Below are positions 1 through 7,224 of a DNA stretch of 12,246 nucleotides, piece after piece. Every line of letters starts with the position of its first letter. Position 1 is the stretch's first letter. Source of the stretch: an uncultured Riemerella sp. (GTDB taxonomy: Bacteria > Bacteroidota > Bacteroidia > Flavobacteriales > Weeksellaceae); contig CALHQK010000140.1 of the NCBI GenBank assembly GCA_938037185.1, forward strand, positions 1-12,246, read 5' to 3'. A program made the translations under genes and the position numbers. Below the pieces are notes generated by a model that had not been told where the DNA came from, did not search any database, and was given only the letters and a program-made list of their open reading frames with translations.

Positions 1-131
1 TCTTCTATCCAGTAGTACCGAAAGAAAAAGCAAGAATACGAGTTCAGCTCTCTGCAGCCCACACCAAAGAACATTTGGATAAAGCCATCGCAGCTTTTGA
101 GAAAGTAGGAAAAGAATTAGGAGTTATTTAA
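1..131 (+). CDS. kbl: Glycine C-acetyltransferase (2-amino-3-ketobutyrate CoA ligase), 3' end
   Basis: Only the last 42 residues are present, read from base 3 to the TAA at 129-131. The stretch VVPKEKARIRVQLSAAHT followed by EHLDKAIAAFEKVGKELGVI closely matches the C-terminus of Kbl, the cytoplasmic PLP enzyme of the alpha-oxoamine synthase family that joins with threonine dehydrogenase to turn threonine into glycine and acetyl-CoA. The ARIRxQ(L/M)SAAHT motif is characteristic of the small C-terminal domain. Related enzymes (serine palmitoyltransferase, BioF, HemA) share the fold, so a family-level call is safer than the exact enzyme; the GKxLGVI ending favours Kbl. The PLP lysine and most of the protein lie upstream of the window. 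A strong terminator follows at once. Confidence 0.75.
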   Translation, partial: FYPVVPKEKARIRVQLSAAHTKEHLDKAIAAFEKVGKELGVI

Positions 132-140
132 TTCATTAAC

Positions 141-175
141 AAAAAAAAGACTTATCACTATGATAAGTCTTTTTT
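141..175. terminator. Bidirectional intrinsic terminator between kbl and the porin gene
   Basis: A perfect 9-bp stem GACTTATCA/TGATAAGTC (149-157 and 161-169) with loop CTA is flanked by A8 on the left and T6 on the right. It therefore carries a U-tract in both directions and can end both kbl (plus) and the convergent porin gene (minus), whose stop codon is only 9 bases away. Confidence 0.9.
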
Positions 176-183
176 GTATTTAG

Positions 184-1482
184 TTAGAATTTTAATTGCG
201 CTTGTAATCTTATCAAACCTCCTTTTTCGTGGTAGTTAGGATTTGCGAAATCCTTGTGGGCTCTATCAGAGTAAGTGTAAACAGCTGTTATTTCAAGAGC
301 TTTGAATGGAGCCCACTCAACTCCTAACTCAAATTGTTTCATATTATAACTCCTAGCATCCAACTCATGTTTTTTAGCTCCATTGTAATGCTGAAGCCTC
401 ATAAAAGGAATAAAAAGCTGGTTCCATTTCTTTATATAATAAGAAAACATTGCATATCCTCCATATAGATTTTTAGCTTCTATAGAATTTGTATCATGAT
501 TATATTGAGGACCTTTACCTATATTGTACTCTATTTGAATACCGAAAGGCTGAGGATAAAGAACAAATGATGCTGCTATTCTCTGATCTATATACTCCCC
601 ATTATTATTCACCTTTACTCCCGTACTTACTTGAGGGATGACATACTTTCCTGTATAAGCCTGTATACTAGGCTCTAAAATCTGCTGTCCTAATCTGAAA
701 GGATAAGAAATTCTTGTAAGCCAGTGAAACTTTTTATTTTTATCAGTATTATTGGCTGCCTGCCCATTATAAAACCCAAAAGCAAAAACTCCAAAATCCC
801 CTGAATGTTTTAATCCCTTATCTTTAATCTCGCTCATTATATCTTTCCTCTTTTGACCAGTCCACATGAAATACATTCCAAAATCCCTTTCTCCTTTCAC
901 AGAACTATTGATAGCATCACTCCTATCTAGAGGAATTCTCTCACTACTGGACTGCATTATTTCATATCCAAAAGGTAATTTACTTTGTCCTAAACGAATT
1001 TTATATTCATTTTTTGAGTTTAATCCAACATCAAGGTAAGCATCCTGTAATGTTGCAATATATCTTGACGAGCCAACAACTTTAGTAAAGTCAGGTTGTA
1101 AATAAAAATAAACTCTTGGTAAAATCTGACCTTCAAATTTAAATCTCACTCTTCTAAAAGAAATCCCATCAGCACCCTTTCCCCAATAAGGATCACATTG
1201 CTCACAATCTAACTCTGGATTTGTTTCTAAAAATTCATTATATCTCACTTGAATATATCCCCCAAAAGAAATTTTATCATACCATTTGGAAGCCTTTTTT
1301 TCCTCTTCCTTTTTATCGGCTGAATTGGCAGCCACTATTTCCTTTAAAGACTGGATTTCCAGCTTTAAAGAATCTAATTCCTTCTTATTAGAAATAACCA
1401 GAGAATCCTTAGCCGACTGATTTTCTTGAGCGAAAACCGTAGATGATACTAAGGCAAGAGATGTGAATGCTATTTTTCTCAT
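184..1482 (-). CDS. OprO/OprP-like outer-membrane porin
   Basis: A 432-residue outer-membrane beta-barrel of the phosphate-selective porin O/P family, about the usual length. Residues 1-19 (MRKIAFTSLALVSSTVFAQ) form a signal peptide. Residues about 33-60 are a heptad-rich Lys/Glu segment (KELDSLKLEIQSLKEI) likely to be a periplasmic coiled coil, as in trimeric OprP. The barrel starts at SFGGYIQVRYNEF and includes the family-typical RRVRFKFEGQILPRVYFYLQ. The chain ends in Phe, as outer-membrane barrels do. A CxxC pair (C93, C96) sits in an early loop. A longer frame reaches 1515 but would add a leader before the signal peptide and would overlap the promoter at 1503-1510, so ATG at 1480-1482 was chosen. 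Substrate is unproven: many Bacteroidota members are annotated only as porin. It is divergent from the carbonic anhydrase gene. Confidence 0.85.
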   Translation of the reverse strand: MRKIAFTSLALVSSTVFAQENQSAKDSLVISNKKELDSLKLEIQSLKEIVAANSADKKEEEKKASKWYDKISFGGYIQVRYNEFLETNPELDCEQCDPYWGKGADGISFRRVRFKFEGQILPRVYFYLQPDFTKVVGSSRYIATLQDAYLDVGLNSKNEYKIRLGQSKLPFGYEIMQSSSERIPLDRSDAINSSVKGERDFGMYFMWTGQKRKDIMSEIKDKGLKHSGDFGVFAFGFYNGQAANNTDKNKKFHWLTRISYPFRLGQQILEPSIQAYTGKYVIPQVSTGVKVNNNGEYIDQRIAASFVLYPQPFGIQIEYNIGKGPQYNHDTNSIEAKNLYGGYAMFSYYIKKWNQLFIPFMRLQHYNGAKKHELDARSYNMKQFELGVEWAPFKALEITAVYTYSDRAHKDFANPNYHEKGGLIRLQAQLKF

Positions 1483-1502
1483 TTTTAAATTTTTAAATTC
1501 AG

Positions 1503-1510
1503 CAAATATA
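1503..1510 (-). promoter_or_regulatory. -7 promoter motif TATATTTG for the porin gene
   Basis: Read on the minus strand, TATATTTG fits the Bacteroidota -7 consensus TAnnTTTG exactly and lies about 20 bases before the chosen ATG. No clear TTG is seen at the -33 position, so this is a half-match. Its place supports the shorter start. Confidence 0.4.
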
Positions 1511-1647
1511 ACCATTATTTATTTCATAAACCTTTATATTTTTATAAATCCATATTTTATTTGTTAAAAACTTATTATGATTGTTAAATTTTGGTTAAAA
1601 TTTTATTATTTTAATTAAAATAACGAGCATATTTAAAAGAAAAAATA

Positions 1648-1655
1648 TATTTTTG
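1648..1655 (+). promoter_or_regulatory. -7 promoter motif TATTTTTG for the carbonic anhydrase gene
   Basis: TATTTTTG matches TAnnTTTG exactly, 31 bases before the ATG at 1687, which gives a leader of about 25 bases. No convincing -33 TTG is present at the expected spacing. The whole gap 1516-1647 is very A/T-rich and holds nothing else that could be recognised. Confidence 0.4.
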
Positions 1656-1686
1656 TCATTGAACAAATATTAAATAATTTTATTTT

Positions 1687-2505
1687 ATGAAAAAAGTAAT
1701 TTTAAAATCAGCTCTAGTATTAGGAGTAATTTTGAGTGTGGCATCTTGTAAAAAAGAAGACAAAAAAGAAGCACATGATGACCACAAAAAAGAAAGAAAA
1801 CACAAATCTGAGTATGAAAAGACAAAAGAAGTAAATGGTATTGAAATTACAGAATACCATGTTTTATCTGAAGAAGAACAGAAAAAACTAACTCCTGATA
1901 TGGTGCTTCAGCAATTAGCAGCTGGTAATGAGCGTTTTAGAACAGGAGCAATCACAGCCAGAGACCACTCTACTGCAGTATTACAAGCAGTTGATGGACA
2001 ATATCCAAAAGCATATGTTCTAAGCTGTATAGATAGTAGAGTTCCTGTAGAGGATGTTTTAGACCAAGGTATCGGTGACCTATTCGTAGGAAGAGTAGCC
2101 GGTAACTTCGTAGATGTAGACCAATTAGGAAGTATGGAGTATGCAGTAAAATCTGGTTCTAAAGTGATTATGGTACTAGGACACGAGAGCTGTGGTGCTG
2201 TAAAAAGTACAATCGATGATGTGAAATTGGGTAACATCACTGAAATGCTTACTAAAATAAAACCAGCTGTGGCTATGACGAATAAAACTTTCACAGGTGA
2301 AAAATCTACTAAAAACAAGCAATATGTGCATGATGTAGCCGTAAACAATGTGAAAAATACAATCGATGAAATCCGTAAGAGAAGTCCATATATCAAAGAA
2401 AAAGAGGACAAAGGAGAAATCAAAATCGTTGGTGCTTACTACTCTCTTAAAGATGCTAAAATCGAGCGTATAAACTACCAAGTAGATGGATTAAGCGAAA
2501 ACTAA
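1687..2505 (+). CDS. Beta-class carbonic anhydrase, exported lipoprotein
   Basis: A 272-residue zinc enzyme that interconverts CO2 and bicarbonate. The N-terminus is a lipoprotein signal with lipobox SVASC, lipidated Cys at residue 21. It is followed by a charged linker rich in Lys, Glu and His (about residues 22-48) and then the beta-carbonic anhydrase domain (about 65-265). The zinc ligands and catalytic dyad are intact: C114-x-D116-x-R118 in LSCIDSR, and H166-x-x-C169 in GHESCG. GNERFR and VGRVAGNFVD are further family hallmarks. Most beta-class enzymes are cytoplasmic; here the signal places it in the envelope. C-K-K-E-D after the lipobox resembles the K-(D/E)2 export signal that sends lipoproteins to the cell surface in Capnocytophaga. 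It is monocistronic, with its own promoter motif and a strong terminator. Confidence 0.93.
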   Translation: MKKVILKSALVLGVILSVASCKKEDKKEAHDDHKKERKHKSEYEKTKEVNGIEITEYHVLSEEEQKKLTPDMVLQQLAAGNERFRTGAITARDHSTAVLQAVDGQYPKAYVLSCIDSRVPVEDVLDQGIGDLFVGRVAGNFVDVDQLGSMEYAVKSGSKVIMVLGHESCGAVKSTIDDVKLGNITEMLTKIKPAVAMTNKTFTGEKSTKNKQYVHDVAVNNVKNTIDEIRKRSPYIKEKEDKGEIKIVGAYYSLKDAKIERINYQVDGLSEN

Positions 2506-2511
2506 TATTTT

Positions 2512-2543
2512 AAAGAGTATTTCTAAATGAAATACTCTTTTTT
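2512..2543. terminator. Intrinsic terminator shared by two convergent genes
   Basis: A perfect 12-bp stem AAAGAGTATTTC/GAAATACTCTTT (2512-2523 and 2529-2540) with loop TAAAT is followed by a run of T (2538-2543). It lies 7 bases after the carbonic anhydrase stop. On the minus strand the hairpin is followed by a weaker TTTAAAATA tract, so it may also serve the outer-membrane protein gene ending at 2561. Confidence 0.9.
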
Positions 2544-2560
2544 GTTCCTGAAAATAAGCC

Positions 2561-4669
2561 TTATTTCCCTGTTCTATTCAGTAAATCATCTATGCTGGTG
2601 TCTCTTATGTCATTATCAAATTTCTTCCCTGTTTGGAACTGGTAAGAGAATTTTATAGAAATTCCGCGAGAATTGTTTTTGGTGTAATTATAAGTATAAA
2701 TTCCGTTAATATCCGAATATCCTTTCACTCTGTTGGTATTGAAAACATCGGAAATATTCAGTGTTAAATTCGCTTTATTTTCAAATAATGGAATTCTCAG
2801 ATTCAGGTCTGTATAAAAATTGGAATAATTATAATTAAACTGCTGTCTGCTGGGCGTGGAGTAATTCACTGAAACATCTAATTTCACTTTTTTGAACAAA
2901 TCAAAACTATGAATGCTCTCCAAAGTAGCATAATAAGAGTGGGTTGAAAGGTTATACTGCCCAGCTTTGAAACAGCTGTGAGAAAGGTTTATTTTATTGG
3001 TTGTATTCCAAAAATCAGCAATTTTTACAGGAATATTAATATTAAAAAGAAAAGTATTCTGATATCCAGCATTTTCAAGTTTTGAAAATAAAACTCCGTT
3101 GTTCAAGAGATTAGAAACATTGATAATGTTGTTTTCTGAATAAAGATAACGAAACACAAAAGAATATTTTTTCATCAAAACATATCCTGCCTGTGAGATA
3201 AAATAATCCACTGGCTTCAGATACTGATTTCCAGAACTCCACACATCGGTCTGCTCCACCATGATGGTAGGGTCATAGCTGAAAAAAGAAGGTCTAGTAA
3301 ATCGTTTGGAAGCGTGAAGATAAAAAGTATGGTTTTTATTGTGAGTGTATGTAACCGTTGCCGAAGGCAGAAATTTATTATAATTCGCCCTGCCGTCTAA
3401 TCCTTTATTCGTTTGAAAATCAGCAGCAGTATATTCATTTCTTAATCCCAAATTATACTTTAATTTTCCTTTGGACAAAGAATAATTGAGATAAGCGGAA
3501 TATATATTTTCATTGAAATAAAAATTCTGTGAACGACTGTCTATAAAAGTATCAAAACTATAATAATCAGCTGTATTTCTATTGTCACTATTGGAAAATT
3601 TTACTCCAAATGAGAGCTTGTTCTGCTCGTTGATTTTTTTAGTGTAATCTGCTGAAGCTGTAAAGATTTTATAATCTAATCTGCCGTTTTGGGTGTAATT
3701 TTCTGAATTTAAAAATATACCATTTGTATAAAAATCATTATAACTCCTAAACGGATTATAAAACTTCTCCAAAGCATAGTCGGCATTGATAGTCAGCTCA
3801 TCATCTTTGTCTGATGAAAAGTCATACTGCAAAGAAAATGTATGCGTTTTATCCTTGGTTTCAGAAAAATTATTAATAAAAGAAGTCCCTGAACTGGATA
3901 AAGTCTGAGTTTTGTAGTGATAAACATAGTTTTTATCCAAATCCATATCGGCTGTATAGTTGTAAAGGAAACTCAGCTTATGTTTATCATTAAAATCATA
4001 ATCCAAATTAAAGGTTGCATTATTCCCAAAACGCTTGGTTTTGCCTCCATATTCGCCCTCTCTAGTCAGTTGGTCAGTCCATTTTTGAAGGGAATTTCCT
4101 TTCGCATCAGAATATTTTATGAAATAATCTCCTGATGCATAAACTCTGAGCTTCCCGAAGGTTGCCATATAGTTGGTATTGCTGTTATGCCCAAATTTAT
4201 CGTTATAATAAACACCTGTTCCCAGCCCAAGAACCTGCCCTTCCACTTTTTTAGTTGTAATGATAATCTGCGCTGTGTAGCGGCTGTCCATAGAAGCATC
4301 TGGAGTATCGTTTATCTCTATACTCTTTATGGTTTTGGCGTCGAGAGAAGACAGAAAAGTATCAAACTGGTCAGGGCTTATTTTGACTTCTTTTTTGTTA
4401 AGAATGATTTGTATTTTGTCACTTCCCAAAATTTTCAGTCCGTTGGAATAGCTGACATTTGGAGAAAATTTTATAATTTCAGAAACATTCTCTTTCTGCT
4501 CCAGTGTTGTCCCTGAAACATTCAGTTGGTATCCTTTTAAAGTCTGTGCTACAGGCTGTTTCTTTATTATAGAAACTTCTTTTATCTCTGTAACTTTCAC
4601 AGAATCTTTCTTCTCCTGTGCTAAAAACACAGCAGGAATCAACCCAATGAAATAAAATGTTTTCTTCAT
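2561..4669 (-). CDS. TonB-dependent-receptor-like outer-membrane beta-barrel protein
   Basis: A 702-residue outer-membrane protein. Residues 1-18 (MKKTFYFIGLIPAVFLAQ) form a signal peptide. Residues about 25-150 look like a plug domain: VTEIKEVSIIKK is TonB-box-like, followed by VSEIIKFSPNVSYSNGLKILG, IQIILNKKEV and IKSIEINDTP. The rest is a repetitive aromatic-rich beta barrel of the Bacteroidota outer-membrane-beta-barrel (OMP_b-brl) type. The usual N-terminal carboxypeptidase-regulatory-like domain is absent, so it is shorter than typical SusC-type or siderophore receptors of 800-1000 residues. No SusD partner or regulator is beside it, and the substrate cannot be told. A longer frame to 4711 would put 14 extra residues before the signal peptide, so ATG at 4667-4669 was chosen. 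Confidence 0.82.
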   Translation of the reverse strand: MKKTFYFIGLIPAVFLAQEKKDSVKVTEIKEVSIIKKQPVAQTLKGYQLNVSGTTLEQKENVSEIIKFSPNVSYSNGLKILGSDKIQIILNKKEVKISPDQFDTFLSSLDAKTIKSIEINDTPDASMDSRYTAQIIITTKKVEGQVLGLGTGVYYNDKFGHNSNTNYMATFGKLRVYASGDYFIKYSDAKGNSLQKWTDQLTREGEYGGKTKRFGNNATFNLDYDFNDKHKLSFLYNYTADMDLDKNYVYHYKTQTLSSSGTSFINNFSETKDKTHTFSLQYDFSSDKDDELTINADYALEKFYNPFRSYNDFYTNGIFLNSENYTQNGRLDYKIFTASADYTKKINEQNKLSFGVKFSNSDNRNTADYYSFDTFIDSRSQNFYFNENIYSAYLNYSLSKGKLKYNLGLRNEYTAADFQTNKGLDGRANYNKFLPSATVTYTHNKNHTFYLHASKRFTRPSFFSYDPTIMVEQTDVWSSGNQYLKPVDYFISQAGYVLMKKYSFVFRYLYSENNIINVSNLLNNGVLFSKLENAGYQNTFLFNINIPVKIADFWNTTNKINLSHSCFKAGQYNLSTHSYYATLESIHSFDLFKKVKLDVSVNYSTPSRQQFNYNYSNFYTDLNLRIPLFENKANLTLNISDVFNTNRVKGYSDINGIYTYNYTKNNSRGISIKFSYQFQTGKKFDNDIRDTSIDDLLNRTGK

Positions 4670-4680
4670 TCTTTTTTGTC

Positions 4681-4688
4681 CAAATTTA
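4681..4688 (-). promoter_or_regulatory. -7 promoter motif TAAATTTG for the outer-membrane protein gene
   Basis: On the minus strand TAAATTTG fits TAnnTTTG exactly, 11 bases before the start codon. The matching -33 position falls in the hairpin at 4699-4725, where no TTG is seen, so the promoter is only half supported. Confidence 0.35.
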
Positions 4689-4691
4689 AAT

Positions 4692-4725
4692 AAAAAAATC
4701 AGGAATCTCATTCTGAAATTCCTGA
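4692..4725 (-). terminator. Minus-strand intrinsic terminator upstream of the outer-membrane protein gene
   Basis: The stem TCAGGAAT/ATTCCTGA (4699-4706 and 4718-4725) with an 11-base loop is followed, reading leftwards, by seven T. It would end minus-strand transcripts arriving from the right, yet no minus-strand gene lies there now. It probably belonged to the former upstream neighbour, displaced by the inserted element, or it acts as a leader attenuator. Confidence 0.6.
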
Positions 4726-4738
4726 CTTTATTCTTTTG

Positions 4739-4803
4739 TAATCTTAAAAATTAAGATTATCTGCAGAAAGGAAGGAACCAGAACCTAATATACTTACCTT
4801 TCT
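4739..4803. repeat. Two inverted repeats in the presumed attachment region
   Basis: Within the gene-free stretch between the start codons at 4669 and 4956 there is a perfect 9-bp inverted repeat TAATCTTAA/TTAAGATTA (4739-4747 and 4751-4759). Next to it is a wider one, AGAAAGG/CCTTTCT (4765-4771 and 4797-4803), that encloses AACC-AG-AACC. These may be integrase or excisionase binding sites or relics of the attachment junction. No tRNA or known att sequence is recognised here. Confidence 0.35.
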
Positions 4804-4896
4804 TTTATTTTTCCTTAAAACACCTTATATAAAGGTTTTTATTCTGTTTTACAGAAAATTAAAAGTAAATAAAAACAATATAAAACAAAATATTCC

Positions 4897-4920
4897 GTCC
4901 CCTTATATGTCCCCTAATAA
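4897..4920 (+). repeat. Tandem 12-bp repeat GTCCCCTTATAT / GTCCCCTAATAA
   Basis: Two adjacent 12-base units match at 10 of 12 positions, including the GC-rich core GTCCCCT. They sit 10-33 bases upstream of the integrase -7 motif, where the -33 element should be. This fits an operator or arm-type binding site for the integrase or its HTH partner. The core stands out in a region that is otherwise nearly all A/T. Confidence 0.6.
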
Positions 4921-4929
4921 TTTTAATAT

Positions 4930-4937
4930 TATATTTG
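4930..4937 (+). promoter_or_regulatory. -7 promoter motif TATATTTG for the integrase operon
   Basis: An exact TAnnTTTG match 18 bases before the ATG at 4956. It overlaps the alternative TTG start at 4935, which argues for the ATG. The -33 region is taken up by the GTCCCC repeats, so transcription may need relief or help from a bound protein. Confidence 0.45.
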
Positions 4938-4955
4938 CTAAAAAATAACTTGATT

Positions 4956-6194
4956 ATGCCTAATGCAAAATTTGTATTAAAAGAACCATCCGCTAAAGAG
5001 GAAACTTTAATTTATCTTTTCTATAATTATGCTAACCAACGCTTGAAATACTCAACAGGAGAAAAAATCAACCCTAAATTTTGGAATTCAACAAAACAGA
5101 GAGTAAAAGAAACCTCACAATTTCCAGAATATCCAGAATTTAACCAGAGACTAAACAACATAGAAACAGCAATTAACAATAGTTATAGGAGATTATTAAA
5201 TAATAAAGAAATTATTACCATAGATGCTTTAAAAAAAGAATTAAAAAAAGAATTAGGAGAAGAAAAATTAACTTCAAAACCTAACGACCTTATTAAGTTC
5301 ATTGAAGAGGAGATAAAACTAATGGAGTTGGATAAAAAAGACGCATCATTACAAGTATATAGAGCCTTATTAAATCATCTTAAAAACTTTTCGGAATTAA
5401 AGAGATATAAACTAACTTTTGACACTATCAATTTAGACTTTTACGACCTATTCAAAAACTACTTGTTTAATAAAAAACTCCTTAATAATACTGTAGGGAA
5501 ACACATTAAAAACCTAAAAACTTTTCTCAATATAGCAACAGAAAAAGGCATTAATGAAAATTTAGTGTATAAAAGCAAACATTTTAAAGCAATAGAGGAA
5601 GATGTTGAACATATCTATCTTACGGATGAAGAATTAGAATTATTAAGGGTTTGTGATTTACAACACAAACCATATTTAGACAGAGTGCGAGATTTATTTT
5701 TAATCGGTTGTCATACAGGATTAAGATTTTCGGATTTCACTCAGCTTAAAGAAGAAAATTTATTTCAAAAAGGAAATCGATTTGAATTCAAGGTAATCAC
5801 TCAAAAGACCAATGAGAAGGTAGTAATTCCTGTAAAATTGGTAGTGAAAAACATTTTAGACAAATATAATGGTATTATTCCAAGAGCCATTTCTAATCAA
5901 AAAATGAATACATATTTGAAAGAACTCGGAGAAATTGCTGGGATTGATAAAAAGACTATTATTAAGAGAACTAGTGGAAAAAAAATTATAGAAACTATTC
6001 TCCCCAAATATAAACTTATTTCTACCCACACAGCAAGAAGAAGTTTTGCAACTAATGCTTTTCTAAATAATGTTCCTACTATTAGTATAATGAAAATTAC
6101 GGGACACAGAACCGAAAAAGCCTTTATGAAATATATCAAAGTTTCACAAGAAAGAAACGCAGAACAATTAAGTAATCATCCATTTTTTCAATAA
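4956..6194 (+). CDS. Tyrosine recombinase (site-specific integrase)
   Basis: A 412-residue tyrosine recombinase that would integrate and excise the element. Layout is typical of Bacteroidota integrases: an arm-binding domain (about 1-90, with FVLKEPSAKEETLIYLFYNY), a SAM-like core-binding domain (about 108-210), and a catalytic domain (about 220-405). All catalytic residues are present: R257 (HTGLRFSD), K284 (TQKTNEK), H358 and R361 (STHTARRS), H384 (TGHRT) and the nucleophile Y393 (AFMKYIKVS). ATG at 4956 was preferred to the TTG at 4935 because the protein then begins MPNAKFVLKE, as usual for the family, and because the TTG lies inside the promoter motif. The next gene starts 7 bases after the stop, so the two form an operon. 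It marks the left side of the mobile element. Confidence 0.95.
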   Translation: MPNAKFVLKEPSAKEETLIYLFYNYANQRLKYSTGEKINPKFWNSTKQRVKETSQFPEYPEFNQRLNNIETAINNSYRRLLNNKEIITIDALKKELKKELGEEKLTSKPNDLIKFIEEEIKLMELDKKDASLQVYRALLNHLKNFSELKRYKLTFDTINLDFYDLFKNYLFNKKLLNNTVGKHIKNLKTFLNIATEKGINENLVYKSKHFKAIEEDVEHIYLTDEELELLRVCDLQHKPYLDRVRDLFLIGCHTGLRFSDFTQLKEENLFQKGNRFEFKVITQKTNEKVVIPVKLVVKNILDKYNGIIPRAISNQKMNTYLKELGEIAGIDKKTIIKRTSGKKIIETILPKYKLISTHTARRSFATNAFLNNVPTISIMKITGHRTEKAFMKYIKVSQERNAEQLSNHPFFQ

Positions 6195-6201
6195 AATTAT
6201 T

Positions 6202-6771
6202 ATGAAACAGAACATAGATATTGAAGATTTAATTTTATCTCAAAGTAATATTCCAGAAACATTAGAAAGTTTTAAAGAACAAAATACCAACAAACAAATT
6301 ATAGATATTGAGGTTTTTCAGACTATACCTCATATAGAAAAATTGTATCTTTTTAATCCTCAATACAGTGAGGAAATCTATAATTGGTTTGAACATCAAA
6401 TTAAAGATATAAAAATCTATATAAGCAAAAGTGAATTGGACAATCAGCAAGAAAGATTAGAGGCTTTGAAAATATTTGATAATATTATTAAAGGAATTTT
6501 TCAAAAACCTATTTTAATACAATCTCCTACAAAGTTAAAAATAAATACCAATAAAAATGTATTTTATGATTTGATTAGACAACTTAAAAAAGAAGTTTCC
6601 ATTGAAAAAGGAAAATGTATTTTAACACAAACTGATGAGGAAATTGCTAAATTCATTAAAGATAACATAGAGGGCTTTGAAAATCTTAGTCTGAATACAA
6701 TAATAAAAGAAATTTCCAGAGACCAAATTATCAAAGGAAAAAGAATAGAAGTTAAAGTCATAGATTTTTAA
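6202..6771 (+). CDS. Unknown protein co-transcribed with the integrase
   Basis: A 189-residue acidic, Ile/Lys-rich, soluble protein with no signal peptide or membrane segment. It starts 7 bases after the integrase stop, so it is likely translated from the same message. Residues about 120-172 (FYDLIRQLKKE, then ILTQTDEEIAKFIKDNIEGFENLSLNTIIKEI) have the look of a helical or winged-helix DNA-binding segment and recall the C-terminal part of RteC-type regulators of Bacteroides elements. That resemblance is weak and by eye only. A role in excision control or as an integrase helper fits its position, but the function is not known. Confidence 0.75.
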   Translation: MKQNIDIEDLILSQSNIPETLESFKEQNTNKQIIDIEVFQTIPHIEKLYLFNPQYSEEIYNWFEHQIKDIKIYISKSELDNQQERLEALKIFDNIIKGIFQKPILIQSPTKLKINTNKNVFYDLIRQLKKEVSIEKGKCILTQTDEEIAKFIKDNIEGFENLSLNTIIKEISRDQIIKGKRIEVKVIDF

Positions 6772-6800
6772 TTTCAATCATCGTAATTTTTCTTCTTTTT

Positions 6801-6819
6801 CTTACACTAAATCTTACAC
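6801..6819. repeat. Direct repeat CTTACAC, 12 bases apart
   Basis: CTTACAC occurs at 6801-6807 and 6813-6819, with the same 12-base period as the GTCCCC repeats before the integrase. It lies 28-46 bases upstream of the -7 motif of the HTH gene. It is a possible operator; two copies of seven bases could also be chance. Confidence 0.3.
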
Positions 6820-6846
6820 CCGTAAAAATACAAGAAAAAACCACAA

Positions 6847-6854
6847 TATTTTTG
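6847..6854 (+). promoter_or_regulatory. -7 promoter motif TATTTTTG for the HTH gene
   Basis: Exact TAnnTTTG match 24 bases before the ATG at 6879. It overlaps the alternative TTG start at 6852, which makes that start unlikely. No -33 TTG is seen. Confidence 0.4.
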
Positions 6855-6878
6855 CTCCAATATTTAAAAAATGAAATA

Positions 6879-7196
6879 ATGGAGCAATTATTTTTATGCC
6901 CTATTTCCAAAGAGGAGTTTTATAAAGAAATTGGAAATATTGTAGATGAAAAATTTAGAAATTTAATTGGGAAAGCCTATAACCAAAATCCTACTTCTGA
7001 AGACAAATATTTGACGAGACAAGAAGCTTGCCAAATATTAAGAATTTCTCTACCTACATTAAGTAGTTATACCAAGAAAGGGATTATTAAAAAATACCGC
7101 ATAGGTCGTAGAGTTCTATTTAAGAAAACGGAAATTAACAGCCTGTTTGAGGAGGTAAATTCAAGCAAATACAAGAAGAAAAACACTTCTATATAG
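6879..7196 (+). CDS. Helix-turn-helix (excisionase-like) DNA-binding protein
   Basis: A 105-residue protein starting MEQLFLCPISKEEF. The C-terminal half carries a MerR/excisionase-type helix-turn-helix (HTH_17): KYLTRQEACQILRISLPTLSSYTKKGIIKKYRIGRRVLFKKTEI, where the LTRxEAxxxLxIS recognition helices and the GRRVLFKKxEI wing are typical. Proteins of this type are standard on Bacteroidota mobile elements, often just ahead of replication or mobilisation genes, and act as excision or copy-control regulators. The N-terminal half (EEFYKEIGNIVDEKFRNL) is helical and unassigned. It has its own -7 motif and is followed after 28 bases by the replication initiator, with which it may be co-transcribed. 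Confidence 0.85.
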   Translation: MEQLFLCPISKEEFYKEIGNIVDEKFRNLIGKAYNQNPTSEDKYLTRQEACQILRISLPTLSSYTKKGIIKKYRIGRRVLFKKTEINSLFEEVNSSKYKKKNTSI

Positions 7197-7224
7197 TAAG
7201 TCTAACTTATATACAATTTTTGAT

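Noticed and set aside
1908..2481. Two open frames on the minus strand across the carbonic anhydrase gene
   Set aside because: They lie antisense to a gene with an intact active site, their translations are Ser/Phe/Leu-rich with no recognisable domain, and no promoter fits them.
3917..4516. Short open frames inside the outer-membrane protein gene on both strands
   Set aside because: They are wholly inside a long, well-supported coding frame and their translations show nothing gene-like.
7197..7209. TAAGT-CTA-ACTTA hairpin as the rolling-circle nick site
   Set aside because: The stem is only 5 bp and there is no recognisable nick motif; kept only as a remark under the replication gene.
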